From: Antedon mediterranea
Lineage: Eukaryota > Echinodermata > Crinoidea > Comatulida > Antedonidae
DNA length: 64,000 bases
Direction of reading: 5' to 3'
NCBI RefSeq assembly: GCF_964355755.1
Contig: NC_092675.1
Location: 17,497,312 to 17,561,311 of the forward strand
In this document: piece by piece, positions 9,848 through 23,200 of the stretch
How positions within the stretch are numbered: position 1 is the stretch's first letter
How the letters are laid out: every line of letters begins with the position of its first letter
The notes under the pieces: generated by a model
What the model was told of the DNA's origin: nothing
Database searches by the model: none
The model's input: the letters and a program-made list of their open reading frames with translations, nothing else
Position numbers and translations under genes: made by a program

Positions 9848-12805
9848 TTAAATATATTTCACTGGAACCATCCTAGACCACCGGCAACAATGAATCTTAA
9901 CAAGTGATTTAAAACGGTTATAATTGTTTTGTTTTCTTAATTCATAAGGTAGGCCATTCCAGAGTGAACTTCCATAATAAACAAAACTACGTTTGTATAT
10001 TTCGAGGTTACAACTGGGCAAATACAACAGATTATTTTCATAGTTTCTGGTTTGAATATTGTGTACACTACTAATATATTGCAAAACATCACATAAGTAT
10101 GAAGGTACAGATTCTTGTAAACATCTAAATATTGTACAAATTGTATGATATTCAATTCTTGTCTTAATTGTTAGCCAACCTAAATCATAATGCATTTGTC
10201 TAACAGGAGTTCGAATATCAGCACCTAGTATTAATCGTGCAGCTCTATTTTGTACCCTTTGCAATTTTAAAATATGGGCGTTTGAACCAGTACCCCAGAC
10301 TGTTGAACAATAGTCAATATGTGATAAAAATAGAGCATTGTATAATCTTTTAATAATTTTAGGAGATGTAAAACTTTTCAATCTATAAAATAGATGTAGA
10401 ATTTTTGATAGTTTTGCACATATAGAATCAATATGTACTTTCCATGAGAGTTGTTCATCAAATGTAAGTCCCAAATATTTAAACGTTTCAACTTTCTCAA
10501 TCGGAATGTTATCAAAAATTACTGTTTCATCTGTTGTTTTATTAACACGTGCATGAGTACCAAAAAGCATGTATTTGGTTTTATCAATGTTTAGAGTTAA
10601 TTTATGTTTATCTAACCATTGTTTTACATTTTCCAACTGTTCAGTTAAAACTGTTGTAAGCTCTTCATTTCATTTACATGCATAAAAAAGCGCAGTGTCG
10701 TCTGCATAGAGGACTGTTTTACAAATCCCATCAACACTATCATGTAAGTCATTTATGTATAAAATAAACAACAAAGGGCCAAGAATTGAGCCTTGTGGTA
10801 CCCCATAGTTGACATTTAAAATTTCAGATTTTTTTCCATTAAAATTAACAAATTGTTTGCGATTTTTTAAATAATTACTGAACCATGCAAGCTCAGTGTT
10901 TATCATTCCAAAGGTGCATAATTTACGTAATAAAATATCGTGGTCTACCGTATCAAACGCCTTTTTTAGGTCAAGAAAAATTGCTCCAATTACCAAGCCA
11001 TTATCAATATTCTTATATATATAATTGCATACATCTATCAGTGTAGTAGAAGTTGAATGTAACGACCTAAAACCAGATTGATTTTTACATAATAAATTAA
11101 ACTCATTTATATGATTCATAACTTGATTATGGATGCATCTTTCAAAAACTTTCATAACAATAGGTATAACAGATATTGGACGGTAGTTGTTAAGTTCATG
11201 TTTACATCCTCCTTTATAAAGCGGAGTAACCTTAGCACATTTCCATTCACTTGGAATAACACCAGATCTTAATGACCAGTTAAACAAAAAGGCAAGACTT
11301 TGAGAAATTTGTGAAGATGCAATTTTAAGTAACCTAGCGGAAATCCCATCAATTCCAGTAGCTTTTCCAATTTCTAACTTTTCCAACAAAGCTTCAATTT
11401 CATTTCCATTAATATCTTTAAAGTTGAAACGTTGTTGAAATTGTGATAACGATTCAACTGTAATATCGTTTTGGTTGTCATTAAAATGGGTTGCAAGTTC
11501 ATTAGAAATTGAACAAAAATATTTATTAAAATGATTAGCAATATCAGTTGGATTGTTTATTTCATTACCGTTTACATTGAGAGTTGTTTTAGTTTGTTTC
11601 TTTTTATTGGGTAAAAAGTCTTTCATGGTTTTCCATAATGTTTTAGTGTCATTAACATTATCCTTTAATTTATTATTTATATAGTCGCGTTTTAGTGATT
11701 TAGACAAATTATTTAATTTATTTCTTGCCTTTTTGTAAGAATTCCAATCATCTATGTTCTTAGTTTTTTCGGCTTTTTGTTTTAAATAATCACGGTCACG
11801 AGAAAGGGAAACAAATTCATCTGTAAGCCATGGAATATCAGTTCCCTTCCTCCTGACCGTCACCATAGGAGCATGAACATCACAAATATTAGTAAAAATG
11901 TGTTTCCAAATGTCCCAAGCCTCGTCAGCATCCTCGGACGCCTCACAAATACTCCACGGAGCAGATGCAAGATCAGAAATAAACAAATCTTCGTTAAATT
12001 TCCGGAAGGTTCTCGTATGTAAAATACGCGGGGGCAATTTTATTTTAATTTTTTTACGTATTGCATATATCAATGAGTGATCGCTAATTCCAATTGGTAC
12101 AACTCCAGTTTTGCTTATAAAGTCATCCCTATTTGAAAAAATTAAATCAATACAACTACTACTGTTTTCCGTTACGCGCGTTGGAGTTTTAATATACTGG
12201 TTTAATTGGAAAATTTGGTGGAGGGTTTTAATGTTCCGAGAATGCTGTTTATCAAATATATTCCAATTTAAGTCACCAACAACAATAATCTCTCTTATAC
12301 TATCTAGTATAAAAGATATTTGATCATGCATTATATCAACAAATCCAGTACACGAATTTGGTGGTCTATAAACATTACCTATAACGAACGGTTTAGTGTT
12401 AACCGGCTTAATTTTTATCCATACCGATTCAATTGTATTTTCACCAAAGTCAATGACATCAAAATCAACATTTTCGTTTACATAGATAGCCACCCCACCT
12501 CCGTGTCTATTTCTGTCTGTTCTAACTAATAGGTATCCTGGGATTGCAAGTTCACTATTATGTATATTTTGATCTAGCCAGGTTTCACTAATTCCTAAAA
12601 CATGGAAACGGCATTCCGAAAGTAAACTCCGAACATGGTCCACCTTATTATAGAGACTTCTGACATTTAAATGACCAATTTTAAAACCCTTTGTACAATC
12701 AATCTCGCATAATTTGCATAGTATGCCAAAAGCAGGATAAACAATAGAGTCGTTACGTAATTCAGCGTCGTCTACGTCGTTGTCTAAAAGGCTTACGATG
12801 TTCGT
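9848..12805 (-). pseudogene. LINE ORF2: endonuclease and reverse transcriptase, one internal stop
   Basis: The frame is open from 12,805, with the first ATG at 12,643. The part before that ATG already reads CKLCEIDCTKG then GHLNVRSLYNKVDHVR, so the ATG is unlikely to be the true start. The endonuclease has GISETWL, GGGVAIYV, IGNVYRPP, VVGDLNWN and GISDHSLIY. The reverse transcriptase has NNYRPISVIP, NQSGFRSLHST, DLKKAFDTVDHDIL, GVPQGSILGPLLF and LYADDTALF. A single TGA at 10,670-10,672 follows ALFYACK, and the frame continues unchanged from NEELTTVL to the C-terminal thumb and tail. Target-primed reverse transcription is the known role of the family. The stop probably inactivates this copy unless read through. 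Confidence 0.88.
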
Positions 12806-12920
12806 TTAACAATTGAATTGGTTTAAATGGTTTATTACATGCGTTACAAATAAAATCTAAAATCATCTTATCTACATAAAATACAATACAAATTTAGGAC
12901 ATTTAAAATTCTCTTACACA

Positions 12921-13706
12921 TTACCTTTTACATTTAGGTAATTGTTTAAGATAGGAAGTTCTGGATAAAACAACTTTCTCGTTACTGCCAGTGATTATGG
13001 TATGTATGCGACCATCTTGTGTCCAAACTGCAGATACCACTGATGCATAGTTTTGCTTTACAGTACGTAGTAAACTTGATCTTTTGCTCGTAAGGTTTTC
13101 ATGAATGTAGATATGGCTCCCTTTTAATTTTTTCTTTGCTCTATATACTTCATTTCTAACATTATACGAACTAAACTTTACTATTATTCCTCTTGCTCTT
13201 CCGTTTTTCTTAACTTTTGGCCCCAATCTATGACTCCTGTCTATGCATGTTTTATCTACTTCTACGCTTAGCTTTTTCTTAAACAAATCCAAAACTATAT
13301 TGTCTGTTATCTCACCTTGTTTCTCTTCTATTCCTTGAATAATCAAACAGTTCCTTCTTGAATATTGTTCTGCTTCATCTAGCTCATTTTGTAAGTTCTC
13401 TACCTGTTGTTCTACTTTGCTGAGACGATCTTTAGTATCGTCAAGTTCGAAACGTATTGCTTCAATTGCTGCATCCGTTACAATTTGTGTAATGCTTTCA
13501 ATCAGCTGGTGTTTAACAATGCTCGCAATTTTCTCGGCTAGGTCATTGAAAATACTCGTATTTCCTTTAATTATATTGGAAATTTCATTTTGTACAGTAA
13601 TAGTAAGCGGTTCCACATCAATGATAGGTGCTGTATCAGTGTTCAGTTCGCAACACTCCTTACCGCTGTCCTTTTTACCACCTTTCCTTGTATTCTTTCC
13701 GGCCAT
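12921..13706 (-). CDS. LINE ORF1 protein (coiled coil plus RRM-like domain)
   Basis: Intact 261-residue frame. Residues 1-20 are Lys/Gly rich. About 85-125 form a heptad-like coiled coil (DDTKDRLSKVEQQVENLQNE). RRNCLIIQGIEEK then begins an RRM-like fold, continued by DRSHRLGPK, RARGIIVKFSSYNVRNEVY and KGSHIYIHENLT. This is the layout of L1-type ORF1 proteins (transposase 22 fold), which bind element RNA as trimers and act as nucleic-acid chaperones. The basic C-terminus ends PKCKR. It is separated from ORF2 by about 115 bases. The start is the first ATG of the frame; a shorter start is not suggested. Confidence 0.85.
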   Translation of the reverse strand: MAGKNTRKGGKKDSGKECCELNTDTAPIIDVEPLTITVQNEISNIIKGNTSIFNDLAEKIASIVKHQLIESITQIVTDAAIEAIRFELDDTKDRLSKVEQQVENLQNELDEAEQYSRRNCLIIQGIEEKQGEITDNIVLDLFKKKLSVEVDKTCIDRSHRLGPKVKKNGRARGIIVKFSSYNVRNEVYRAKKKLKGSHIYIHENLTSKRSSLLRTVKQNYASVVSAVWTQDGRIHTIITGSNEKVVLSRTSYLKQLPKCKR

Positions 13707-13884
13707 GATGGTGTATTAATACGTACATGTACAGCAGACAAACACCGACAAGTAAATGCTAGGCTACAGGAGTGCCCTAACACAACAACTGTCCTGCGGG
13801 AAATTTGAACTGTCACCGCGTAGTGAGGCTGAATGTAGTGAGGCTAGAGAGAGCGATTTAGAACACGTCTGCTCTTAACGACGA

Positions 13885-14220
13885 CTACACTAAAGACTAG
13901 TTGTTGATTATATTAAGAAATTATTGTATTATAGTTTTCATAAGCTTTTCTGATAACCTCTCTTAATATTTTGGGTTAACATTTTGTTTAGGTAGGAGTG
14001 ACCATAATATTTGATTCAACAAAATTAGGAAAACTATCTTTTTGGTAGGCCTATGGTATTTTAATTCAAAATGAATATATTTTCTAATAAAATACAAAAT
14101 GTTATTATCTTATGAAAAGTGCGAGAGCTTCTAAGTACTTTCCTTTAAACAATTTGTTACAAGTTTGAAAACAATCACAAACGAATTATACATATTTGTT
14201 GTCACAGTAGCTTACAGTTT
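13885..14220 (-). other. Probable PIGB 3' UTR / spacer before the LINE
   Basis: This stretch follows the PIGB stop codon (14,221-14,223) and ends where the LINE 5' end begins. I see no clear minus-strand polyadenylation signal and no coding similarity. Confidence 0.4.
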
Positions 14221-17200
14221 TCAGCTAACATCTTTACTTTGACAGAAAACAACAACTCGGTTTCCAACTCTGCCATCTGGGAAATGTGAGTGAAAGACAT
14301 CATGACACTGCAACAAAATAAGTACAAAGTCAATCTTGTGTGTCATGTAAAATCACTACAGAATCTAGTTGGAATTTAATTTAATTCAAACTGTCTTAGC
14401 ATAAAAATGGTCTTATTTAGGTAAATATTACTTGGAGTATGCGAAAAATATTTTTGCTTAGAATTATCAATAAATCTATCTTAAGCAAATTTAAGGATTC
14501 AAGGCAAAGTTAAGACAATTTATTTGCTAAGAAAGTTTGATATATCTGGCCACTGAAACTTGAACTCTTTTCTAACTTTGTTCTTGTTGATGAAACAACT
14601 ATAATACAGTACTAACATTTATATTATTTTACCTTTGTAAATTTCCAAAATTCCAAAAAATCTTTAATATCCTGAAAGAGAAAATGGAATGGAATTGCTC
14701 TATTTATCACATATTACATCCGTGGATAACATGGATAAAAAAGTATAATAGTAGAGGGGGCATATATAAATTATCAATAGAATAATACATTTGATTATAA
14801 AGCTAATGTATGTAATATCAATTCCTCCTGTTGCAAATCCATCTTTTGCCCTTTTGTAGCTTTTCTCATTTCATTTCTGTTTGAAGCACAAGCATGCCTG
14901 AGGAAAAGCCGAGTTTCATCATTCACCAAATGCCATTATTTGTACCATTACATGAATATAAAACATTCAGTATTAATTTTTGTTTTATATAACATCTAGA
15001 TTCCTGTCATTTGAATCAGATTGAATAAAAGGTACTTACTAGGTCAGGCCTAACTAACTAACAGGCCTAGAAAGACAGCGACAACCATTACAAAACTTCA
15101 AACTCATTTAGGCTAATTTGTTTTTTCCAACGTGTAGAGATGTTCCCACTAATTAATCAAAATCATACAAACGATCTAAAGCTAATTTAAATGCCTTTTT
15201 TGGTCAAAATTATTACATATCTCTCCAAAAATGTACTTCCATCAGTCATAACATTCAATCTTTGCGGCGGAAGTACAAAATAGGTGGCGCTGTTGTATTT
15301 CAAAAGCGATAGTATAAAAAAAAAATTTCTAAAAGTGAAAAAACGTTTTTTTTCGTACACAAAAAAATGTACTATTGAACAACTGATCAATATTGCATAT
15401 TATATAACACCTATATAAATTCCTGTCATTTGATTGGACGAATGTGGGTCACATGGCGTGCAATAGTACGCACTATTCAACAATCGTTAAATAGTACTTT
15501 TTGAAACATTTTTGTTTGTTATTTAGATGTTATATAAAACAAATAATGAATGTTTTGTATTCGTGTAATGGTACAAATAATGGCACTTGGTGAATGATGA
15601 AAGGTTATATCAACTCGGCTTTGCCTCGTTGATATAACCTTTCATCATTCACCTCGTGTCATTATTTGTACCATTGCACTCATAAACATTCATTATTTGT
15701 ATACTATTGCCACGAAAGATTGAATTTTATGACTAGTTTCAGTTGCCAGATGAAGTCTTGTAATGGTTTATATGTTTATAGTTTCTAAAATTCAAATTAA
15801 TATAATACTGTATTTAATATATTATAAAAAAAAAAATATATATATATAGACTTGCACTGATGAAGGGCTAGTGTTGCCCGAAAGCTCTGCTAACTTTTCT
15901 GGCTGTTTTACTTTATCGTTTCGATTTAGCTTATCGCTTTTTTATTGTAATGCATACACCCACAGCATTGTCAATTATTTAATTAATTTTTAAACGATAA
16001 AGATGAGGAAATCTGTATATATATATATATACATATATAAAAGGTGCATTTTTGTTGTGAATACTCTTAGCATTTTGCAAAGCCCGCTCGTTGAGCTTGT
16101 GCACTCTTTGTGTTCATAATCAGTGTACCATGTCCCGCATACCTGGCTCAGCCTATATATTGTGCCAGTTCTGCGGTACATTTCATTTCGAAACCTGAGC
16201 TGCACTGACGAGATCTAATAAGATCGAAACAGTACTGTCTGCAGATTGGATATATATATAAAAATCCAAAGGCAAATTACTGAAAAAATGACAAACCACA
16301 TAAATGTTACTGTTTCAATGTAAATCAAATGTAAGGCCTACCTTTTATTCAAATGTAAGGCCTACCTTTTATTCAAATGTAAGGCCTACCTTTTATTCAA
16401 ATGTAAGAACTACCTTTTATTCAAATGTAAGGCCTACCTTTTATTCAATCTTATTTAAATGACATCTAGATGACATCTATTTAGATGTTATATAAAACAA
16501 ATAAATGAATGTTTATATTTGTGGGATGGAACAAATGTCATTTGGTGAATGATGAATGGTTATATTTTCACAAGGCAAAGCATTTCACCTCATGGCATTG
16601 TTTGTGCCATTTTATTTATAAGCTTTATTATTTGTTTACTACAGTATACTACACAAATGTACTATTCAAAATATTACTAAACAAATTAAAAACCACTATG
16701 ACAAAAACAGAAAACTTGCTGGTAACACTAGTTTATAGTATACTTACATCTACCAACCTATCAAACATAACCAAGTGTGTTGTTGGTTTGTTTACTAAAT
16801 TAAACTCTTTGTCCAGCCATTCTTTAGGGTTTTGGTAAAATATATCTGCCTCATCAACATATTCAGTATTCTTAAGGTCTGGTTGACACTCCAAGAACCG
16901 CATTGGAAAGTTTGTATGAATATAACTAAAACAAAAAAAAATAATTACAGAAAATATTTGATAAAAAAATAGCAATAGTGTTATAGTAATAATAGTGATC
17001 CACATAAACTCTGTTGAAATGACAGCCATTTTAAAATGCATGTTAGTCTCACTAGTTAGCTCCTCAGATGACACCTTTAAAATGTCAACCTACCTGTAAT
17101 ATGGGGTTGAATGGCATGGCATGAGAAACATAACTGATGCTGTTCCTCCAGATGCTGCTAGCAATCTTAAATATTCCATGACTTGAATGACACCTCTCTG

Positions 17201-20200
17201 GTGAACGAGTCCAGTGTAAGCTGCTATAAAGATGCTAGCAATTACTAAGACCAACATAATCACCAAAGACTGTTTGGTTCTTATCATATTAAACATTGCT
17301 ACACCTTTTAAAAGAAATAGTGACACAGCTGACAATTATCAAAGTACTATTAATACAGTATTTAAAAGCTTGATAGCTGTAAGAATATACGGTGGTAACA
17401 TAAAATCTGGGAATTAATCTGTAGGGATGAGGGCATGGCATGAACTTACCATTAAACAATGCAACAATAGGTAGCAATCCCATTAAAAATCTGAACTCTT
17501 TGTGACCAAGAAAACTGGAAAAAGAAAAGAATTACTATAAAAAATGATATACAGAAAGATATCTTTTATACAAATATATTTTATTTGAAAATATGCTTGA
17601 GGAAAACCCTACTTCAATTATGCTGATGATCATCAATAAAGAAGAAGAAATATTTCAAGGAAGACGACAAATTCAAGAAAAGAAAAATGGTCAGGACAAC
17701 AAACAGGATGAAGTCATTTTATGTGGCATTTACAGAGACAACCTCAATCAATCAATTTAAAGCTGGTTTGGAGAAACACTGGTCAGTCTGACCACCATAT
17801 AAAAATGTTCTCCTTATAATGATTGAGACAATGGTTCATTCATGGAGGGACACACAGGCACTGCCTTAAATGTTTCAACATCAAGGTATATTAAGGTAAT
17901 ACAATAAGCAAAATTTAAACATACCTATATATAATTATGGTCCATAAAATGATAAATAGCCACTGCTTTAACTCTCTGCCATGATAAAAGACCCCAATAG
18001 CAAACAGTACAATTTGAGGACCCAGTAGCACTGGAAAGCCCTGGGTTATATACCAATACCATGGATGAACACCATAAAAACCAGCCATGTTATAGAACAG
18101 GTTAAACTTGAGGAAATTTAATTGAACGAGAATCCACTAAAGAAAAGAAAAATATAACATATAGTGTGAGAACGTGTATTGTATAGATCACTTTTAATTA
18201 TCAAAATACTACATGTTTGGCTAGAAATATGGTTAAAAACAATTGTAATGATTAATTTTGAATTATGCCATGATCAATTAGGAATTTATAATAATGCAAG
18301 ATTTGTTTGTTTAGGTTGGCTAATTTATTATGCTACAGACGAAATAAATTATATTTACCTTCCCATAAAATATTCTGTCTAATACAAGAGATAGCAACAG
18401 CAAAGAAATACAAATAGGTGCAAGAAATTTAAATATGAACTTCAGTTTGTATTGTTCTACCAGAAAATGTTGAAATACAAGAGGAATCCAGATGATAGCA
18501 ACAGTTGGTCTTATGATAACAGCCAGACCAACTACAACCAGATATATCATACTAAAAAATAAACACAATTGTTGAATAGATATTTTCATATTAATTATTA
18601 TACATATTGACTGCTTAGAGGTTAAATATAAGATTTGACATCCCTGAGGAAATAATATTATGTTCGAGGGAATTTAATTTTCCCGAAGCGCTAGCTGAGA
18701 GAAATATATATTCCCCGAGAACATAATATCATTCCTGAGTGGATGTCAAATCTTATATTTTACCAATATAAAAGGCGATATCTGTTATATTACATAGCCA
18801 ACAACAAGTTGAATGTAACTGCTGGGTCGGGTGTAGCTATTCACCTTACCTTGCGAAGAATAATATACAGATAATTACTAATTAATGATTCCTTGGCAAT
18901 AAAATATTCACATAGGCCTAGGCCGTTTAAATTAACAGAAGAATTTCCATCAATAAGCCTACATTAATAATAATATTATTCAGGTAGGCCGAATAAATAA
19001 TAATTCTTTGAGGAGCCGAATCACCGGATGTTCAAGCAAGTTGTGTGGCGCATAGGATGAAGAGTTGTCTTGTGATGGAGTGACAATTCATTGCGAGTTC
19101 AAGTCCCAGTAGATGACTTTTGTTTATTTATTGCCAAACGCGAGTGTTGCCACACGAAAATTACAGTCAATATCACTTGTCTCGAGAATTTGCTGGATTT
19201 TATATGTTTAATGACAGGGACACGATAATTACGCGAAAATTACTCGGTCAATATTATCGTACTCGAGAAAATATATATGATGTATGATCCTCGCAGCGGT
19301 AGTCATGTGATGCAGTTTCAACCAATCACATTCATGTATTTACATAGGCTATGTAATATAACACAATGTATTCCTGTCATTTGATTGGACAATTGAGAGT
19401 CAATGAAGGCAGGAACAATGCGATCTTCCTCCCTTAACATACAATGGCAGCTTCCGGTTGCAATTTGGCTCTGTTTTGCATAAAGAAGTTTACAATTCTA
19501 TTTTTGTAGGACCCTTTAACACATTGACTGCCAAGGCATTTTCCGTAATTTCTGTCCCAGTGCCAAGTCCCGTTTACATATTAAATTACAGTTTGAAAGT
19601 GTAACATCTGGTCACAGACTATCATGATGTCATTCAAAATACGATGGCGGGAAAAACCGTTGAGACGTATAAATACGTCACTGGCAATGGTCCAACAATT
19701 TTATTGACTTTGCCAGGAACGTAAATATACGTCGGGGATTTTCCGCGCTAAAATCGGTCAAACCTATCATCGAGAGATAAAAACAGTAAACCACACTGAA
19801 TCATTTCATCCTTTATTATTTTTATTTACTATTAGCGCAATTTATGACATGTTTGAGATGATTATATTGAGTGTGAGGGCGCCATCGTATCAACCATATT
19901 CAATGCATGAGGGAATAAACACAAACAAACATATGACATTTATTTTTAGATTATCGTTTACGTACATCATTCATAAACTGCCATGCGATAATTCCTGTTC
20001 CAATCACCACTGCCAGCGATTCTACATACAATACAAAAGTGCTACGATTTTGACGTAGTATTACGTCTTGGCAAGTAGCGACACGCAATTTTTGACGTAT
20101 AAATACGCCGTGGCAGTGAACGTGTTAATATAAAAACATATAACAATAAAACACAACATAAATTAAATAAAAGTTAGAAAGAAACAACATTTCCTATATA

Positions 20201-23200
20201 CATTTTAGTGTTGTTCATCAGCATAAAGAGATAAATAGTGTTTTTAACATGTTTATTTATACATTTATTTTTTCTTTTAAAAACATCAGTTTATTACCGC
20301 CAGTACATGTGAAGTCTTTCCACAACTTTGGTCCGTAAGTGTATAAATTGTTGACTCAAGTCAATCTCATAAAGGGAATTTGAATTCAGTTTCTGTTCTG
20401 CGGTTATTGGTAAAACTGGCACAATAACTAAACATATTTAAAATATGATGTGGTAATTCTTCGAATCTTACATTTGCCATAATATCCTATGACGTTTACT
20501 CTGTGAATATCGTAAACGTTTAATATGTATTGTCCCTTGAAACACAAAAAATGAAAAAAAAAAAAATTCTAAATTTAAATTGGCCATATCAAAGTAATAT
20601 TAAAGTTCGATTCAAAAACAACAGTTTACGTAATTAACAGGTAAATTAATTAGATTATATTTCGTCTGAGAAATCGTCGCAAGCGAAAGTAAACAAAGAT
20701 TTCAAACCATGAGTACGCATTATGCATAATGCTAATTAGGATTGTTTACAACTCATCATGGTTGAGAAGGTGTTTTCACACAGATCGCGAGGAAGTTTTA
20801 TGATTATGCATACAGAGTAGCCAAACAAGCGCATTGCATTATGGGATATGTTTTGATTGGAAACTTTGACTTCCAGTCAAAGTTATTTTTTGAACAAAAA
20901 AACATATGTATTTTGGTTAAATTATTTTTTTTTTTGACTAATTTTTGGAGAAAATTAATAACTATTATGATACTTCAAAATGACCCACGTTTTTTCGAAA
21001 AAAAAAAAAAAAAATTTTTTTGGAATTAGTCAAAGGGACAATACATCTTTAAACAATGGCTCTGAGGCTTGTTTGAATTTAATGTAAGTAATGCATTTTA
21101 CAACTCTCATTTGGAGCTTTAAGAGGACTTCTAACGTGCTCTTATATGTATTACCCCATACCAAGTTACCATATTGAATATGAGGTAATACCAAGGTGTT
21201 ACACATTGTGGACAGACAAATGAGCAGGGCGCCATTTTGTGGCAGCACTTGACACCCTTAGGAGAGAATAAAGTTCTTGTATGTGTCATACACACCTGGG
21301 AGCAATTCAGCCCAGTTAGAATGCAAGACAGAGGTTATTCCTCCACATTTACATTTATATTAAAACTATATCACCACATCTCAATTGAGGTTTAATGAGT
21401 GGAGTAGAAATAGTTCTAAGTTATGTAACCTGACACTACTGTAGGTAAGGATTGAATCCGGGACTTTGGTATTTACCAATTAAGAAGTACATTGTGGAGA
21501 ATCATGCTATAAAATGTAATTCATTGAGTCATGTCTAATTACCATCAGCCTAACTATCAACATCTTACCTGTTCTTATGTTGACATAAGACAGAGTAATA
21601 AGTTAGTGCCACAGATGTGAGAACCATCTCCATTGTGTTTGCTAATGTACGGGTTGCTGTGAATAACACAAACCAGTTTGTTAAATGTGCGATGAGCTAT
21701 TACAGAATATTAAAGAAAATAACAAATAGCATTCACACACATTTAAAAAAACACCATAGTAGAGAATGTGAAAGCACCCTTATGCTATTCGTAGCACATA
21801 CAGTATTCTATTGTCATGAAAGGATACGACAAGCAAGGCAATGTTTGGGCTGGTCAGGTTTTTGGCAAAAAGGTAAATATGAAGATCTCCAATAGCACTG
21901 AAAACACCCTGAAGCATTCGAGGACTGTGGATCTAAGAAAACAAAATAATGCATTTAAATTTTTTAATTTGTAGAGTAAAAAACAGGTTTATAGTATATA
22001 TCATAAAATAAACGTAGCCTAGGCATTTAAAGTATAGGCTACTGTCCAGTTATAAAGTATAAAGACCTCAACACAAACTCTTACCAGAAAAAGTGGAAAA
22101 TCCAAATGTAGCAACTGCAAGATCTTAAACAGAACTGCAAAAATAAATGGATGGAGATATCCCCTTATGCCGATGTCCCATTCCCATGTGAGGTAGCCAT
22201 ATGTAACTGAACGTTTAGGAAATAATAAGGTATTCCATTGGTACACATTGCCCATTTTATTTATAACTATCCTAATTGAAAAAAGTAGAAGTACATGTAG
22301 TGAGGAAGAAGAAAATACATTTCTAAATAACAAAATTGGTGCTACTGACGTAGTTTTAACGTTATATGACCAACGGTTTGCATTCTATGTGGCTTGTCAT
22401 GTCAATGGAAAGGTATGTAAGCTATATGTTAAGCTATCTAAATATTCCATTTATTTTTTTTTTTGAGCTATCAAGGGTGGGCCCTGCCTAAATTTCGGAA
22501 ATAATTAATAAAATAAATTATATTTTTCCTAAACAATAAGTATATAAATATATTGCCTGTTTTCCTAGACGCATTGGAAATATGATTCTTAACACAAATA
22601 AACCCCCAAGCTCTGTAGATCTTGACAATCGGTGGTTCCCAAACAGAACATGCACATCTACCATACTCAGATGTGTGTTATGCATTTCCAACCATCTATG
22701 GGTATCATTTAATTAAAATTCGTTATTTTTGTATAAAACATTAAAATATTTTAATCTGAAATAGTCTTTTGCTCCATTTCAGCCTCACCATGGTTGGGGT
22801 TGAAAAAAAATGTTAGAAAATATGGGCCTTTAGTTAAAGATGTATTGTCCCTTTGACTAATTTTTTTTAATTATTTCGAAAAAAAGTGGGTCATTTTGAA
22901 GTATCATAATAGTTATTACCTTTCACCAAAAAATTAGTCGAAAAGAAAATCATTTAACTGAAATATAGACATTTTTTTGTTCAAAAAATAACTTTGACTT
23001 CCAGTCAAAGTTTTCGATCAAAACATATCTCATATGCAACGCGCTTGTTTGGCTACTCTGTATGCATAATCATAAAACTTCCTTGCGATCTGTGTGAAAA
23101 CACCTTCTCAAACCGCCGACGAGTTGTAAACAATCCTAATTAGCATCATGCATAATGCATACTCATGGTTTGAAATCTTTGTGTACTTTCGCTCGCGACG

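Larger units (their letters stand above)
9645..13880 (-). mobile_element. Nearly full-length two-ORF LINE (Jockey/CR1-L2 group)
   Basis: On the minus strand the element runs from a 5' UTR (about 13,880-13,707) through ORF1 (13,706-12,921) and ORF2 (12,805-9,848) to a short 3' UTR. The 3' UTR ends in a (AAAT)n tail, seen as (TTTA)n at about 9,650-9,670. ORF1 is a coiled-coil, RNA-binding type protein. ORF2 has an apurinic-like endonuclease followed by reverse transcriptase with YADD. Only one in-frame stop disrupts ORF2, so the insertion is young. It lies just downstream of PIGB, in the same orientation. Clade assignment is from motif style only. Confidence 0.88.

Noticed and set aside
15848-15945. 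Active hammerhead ribozyme
   Set aside because: The core order is present, but an extra base follows CTGATGA and stem I does not pair.
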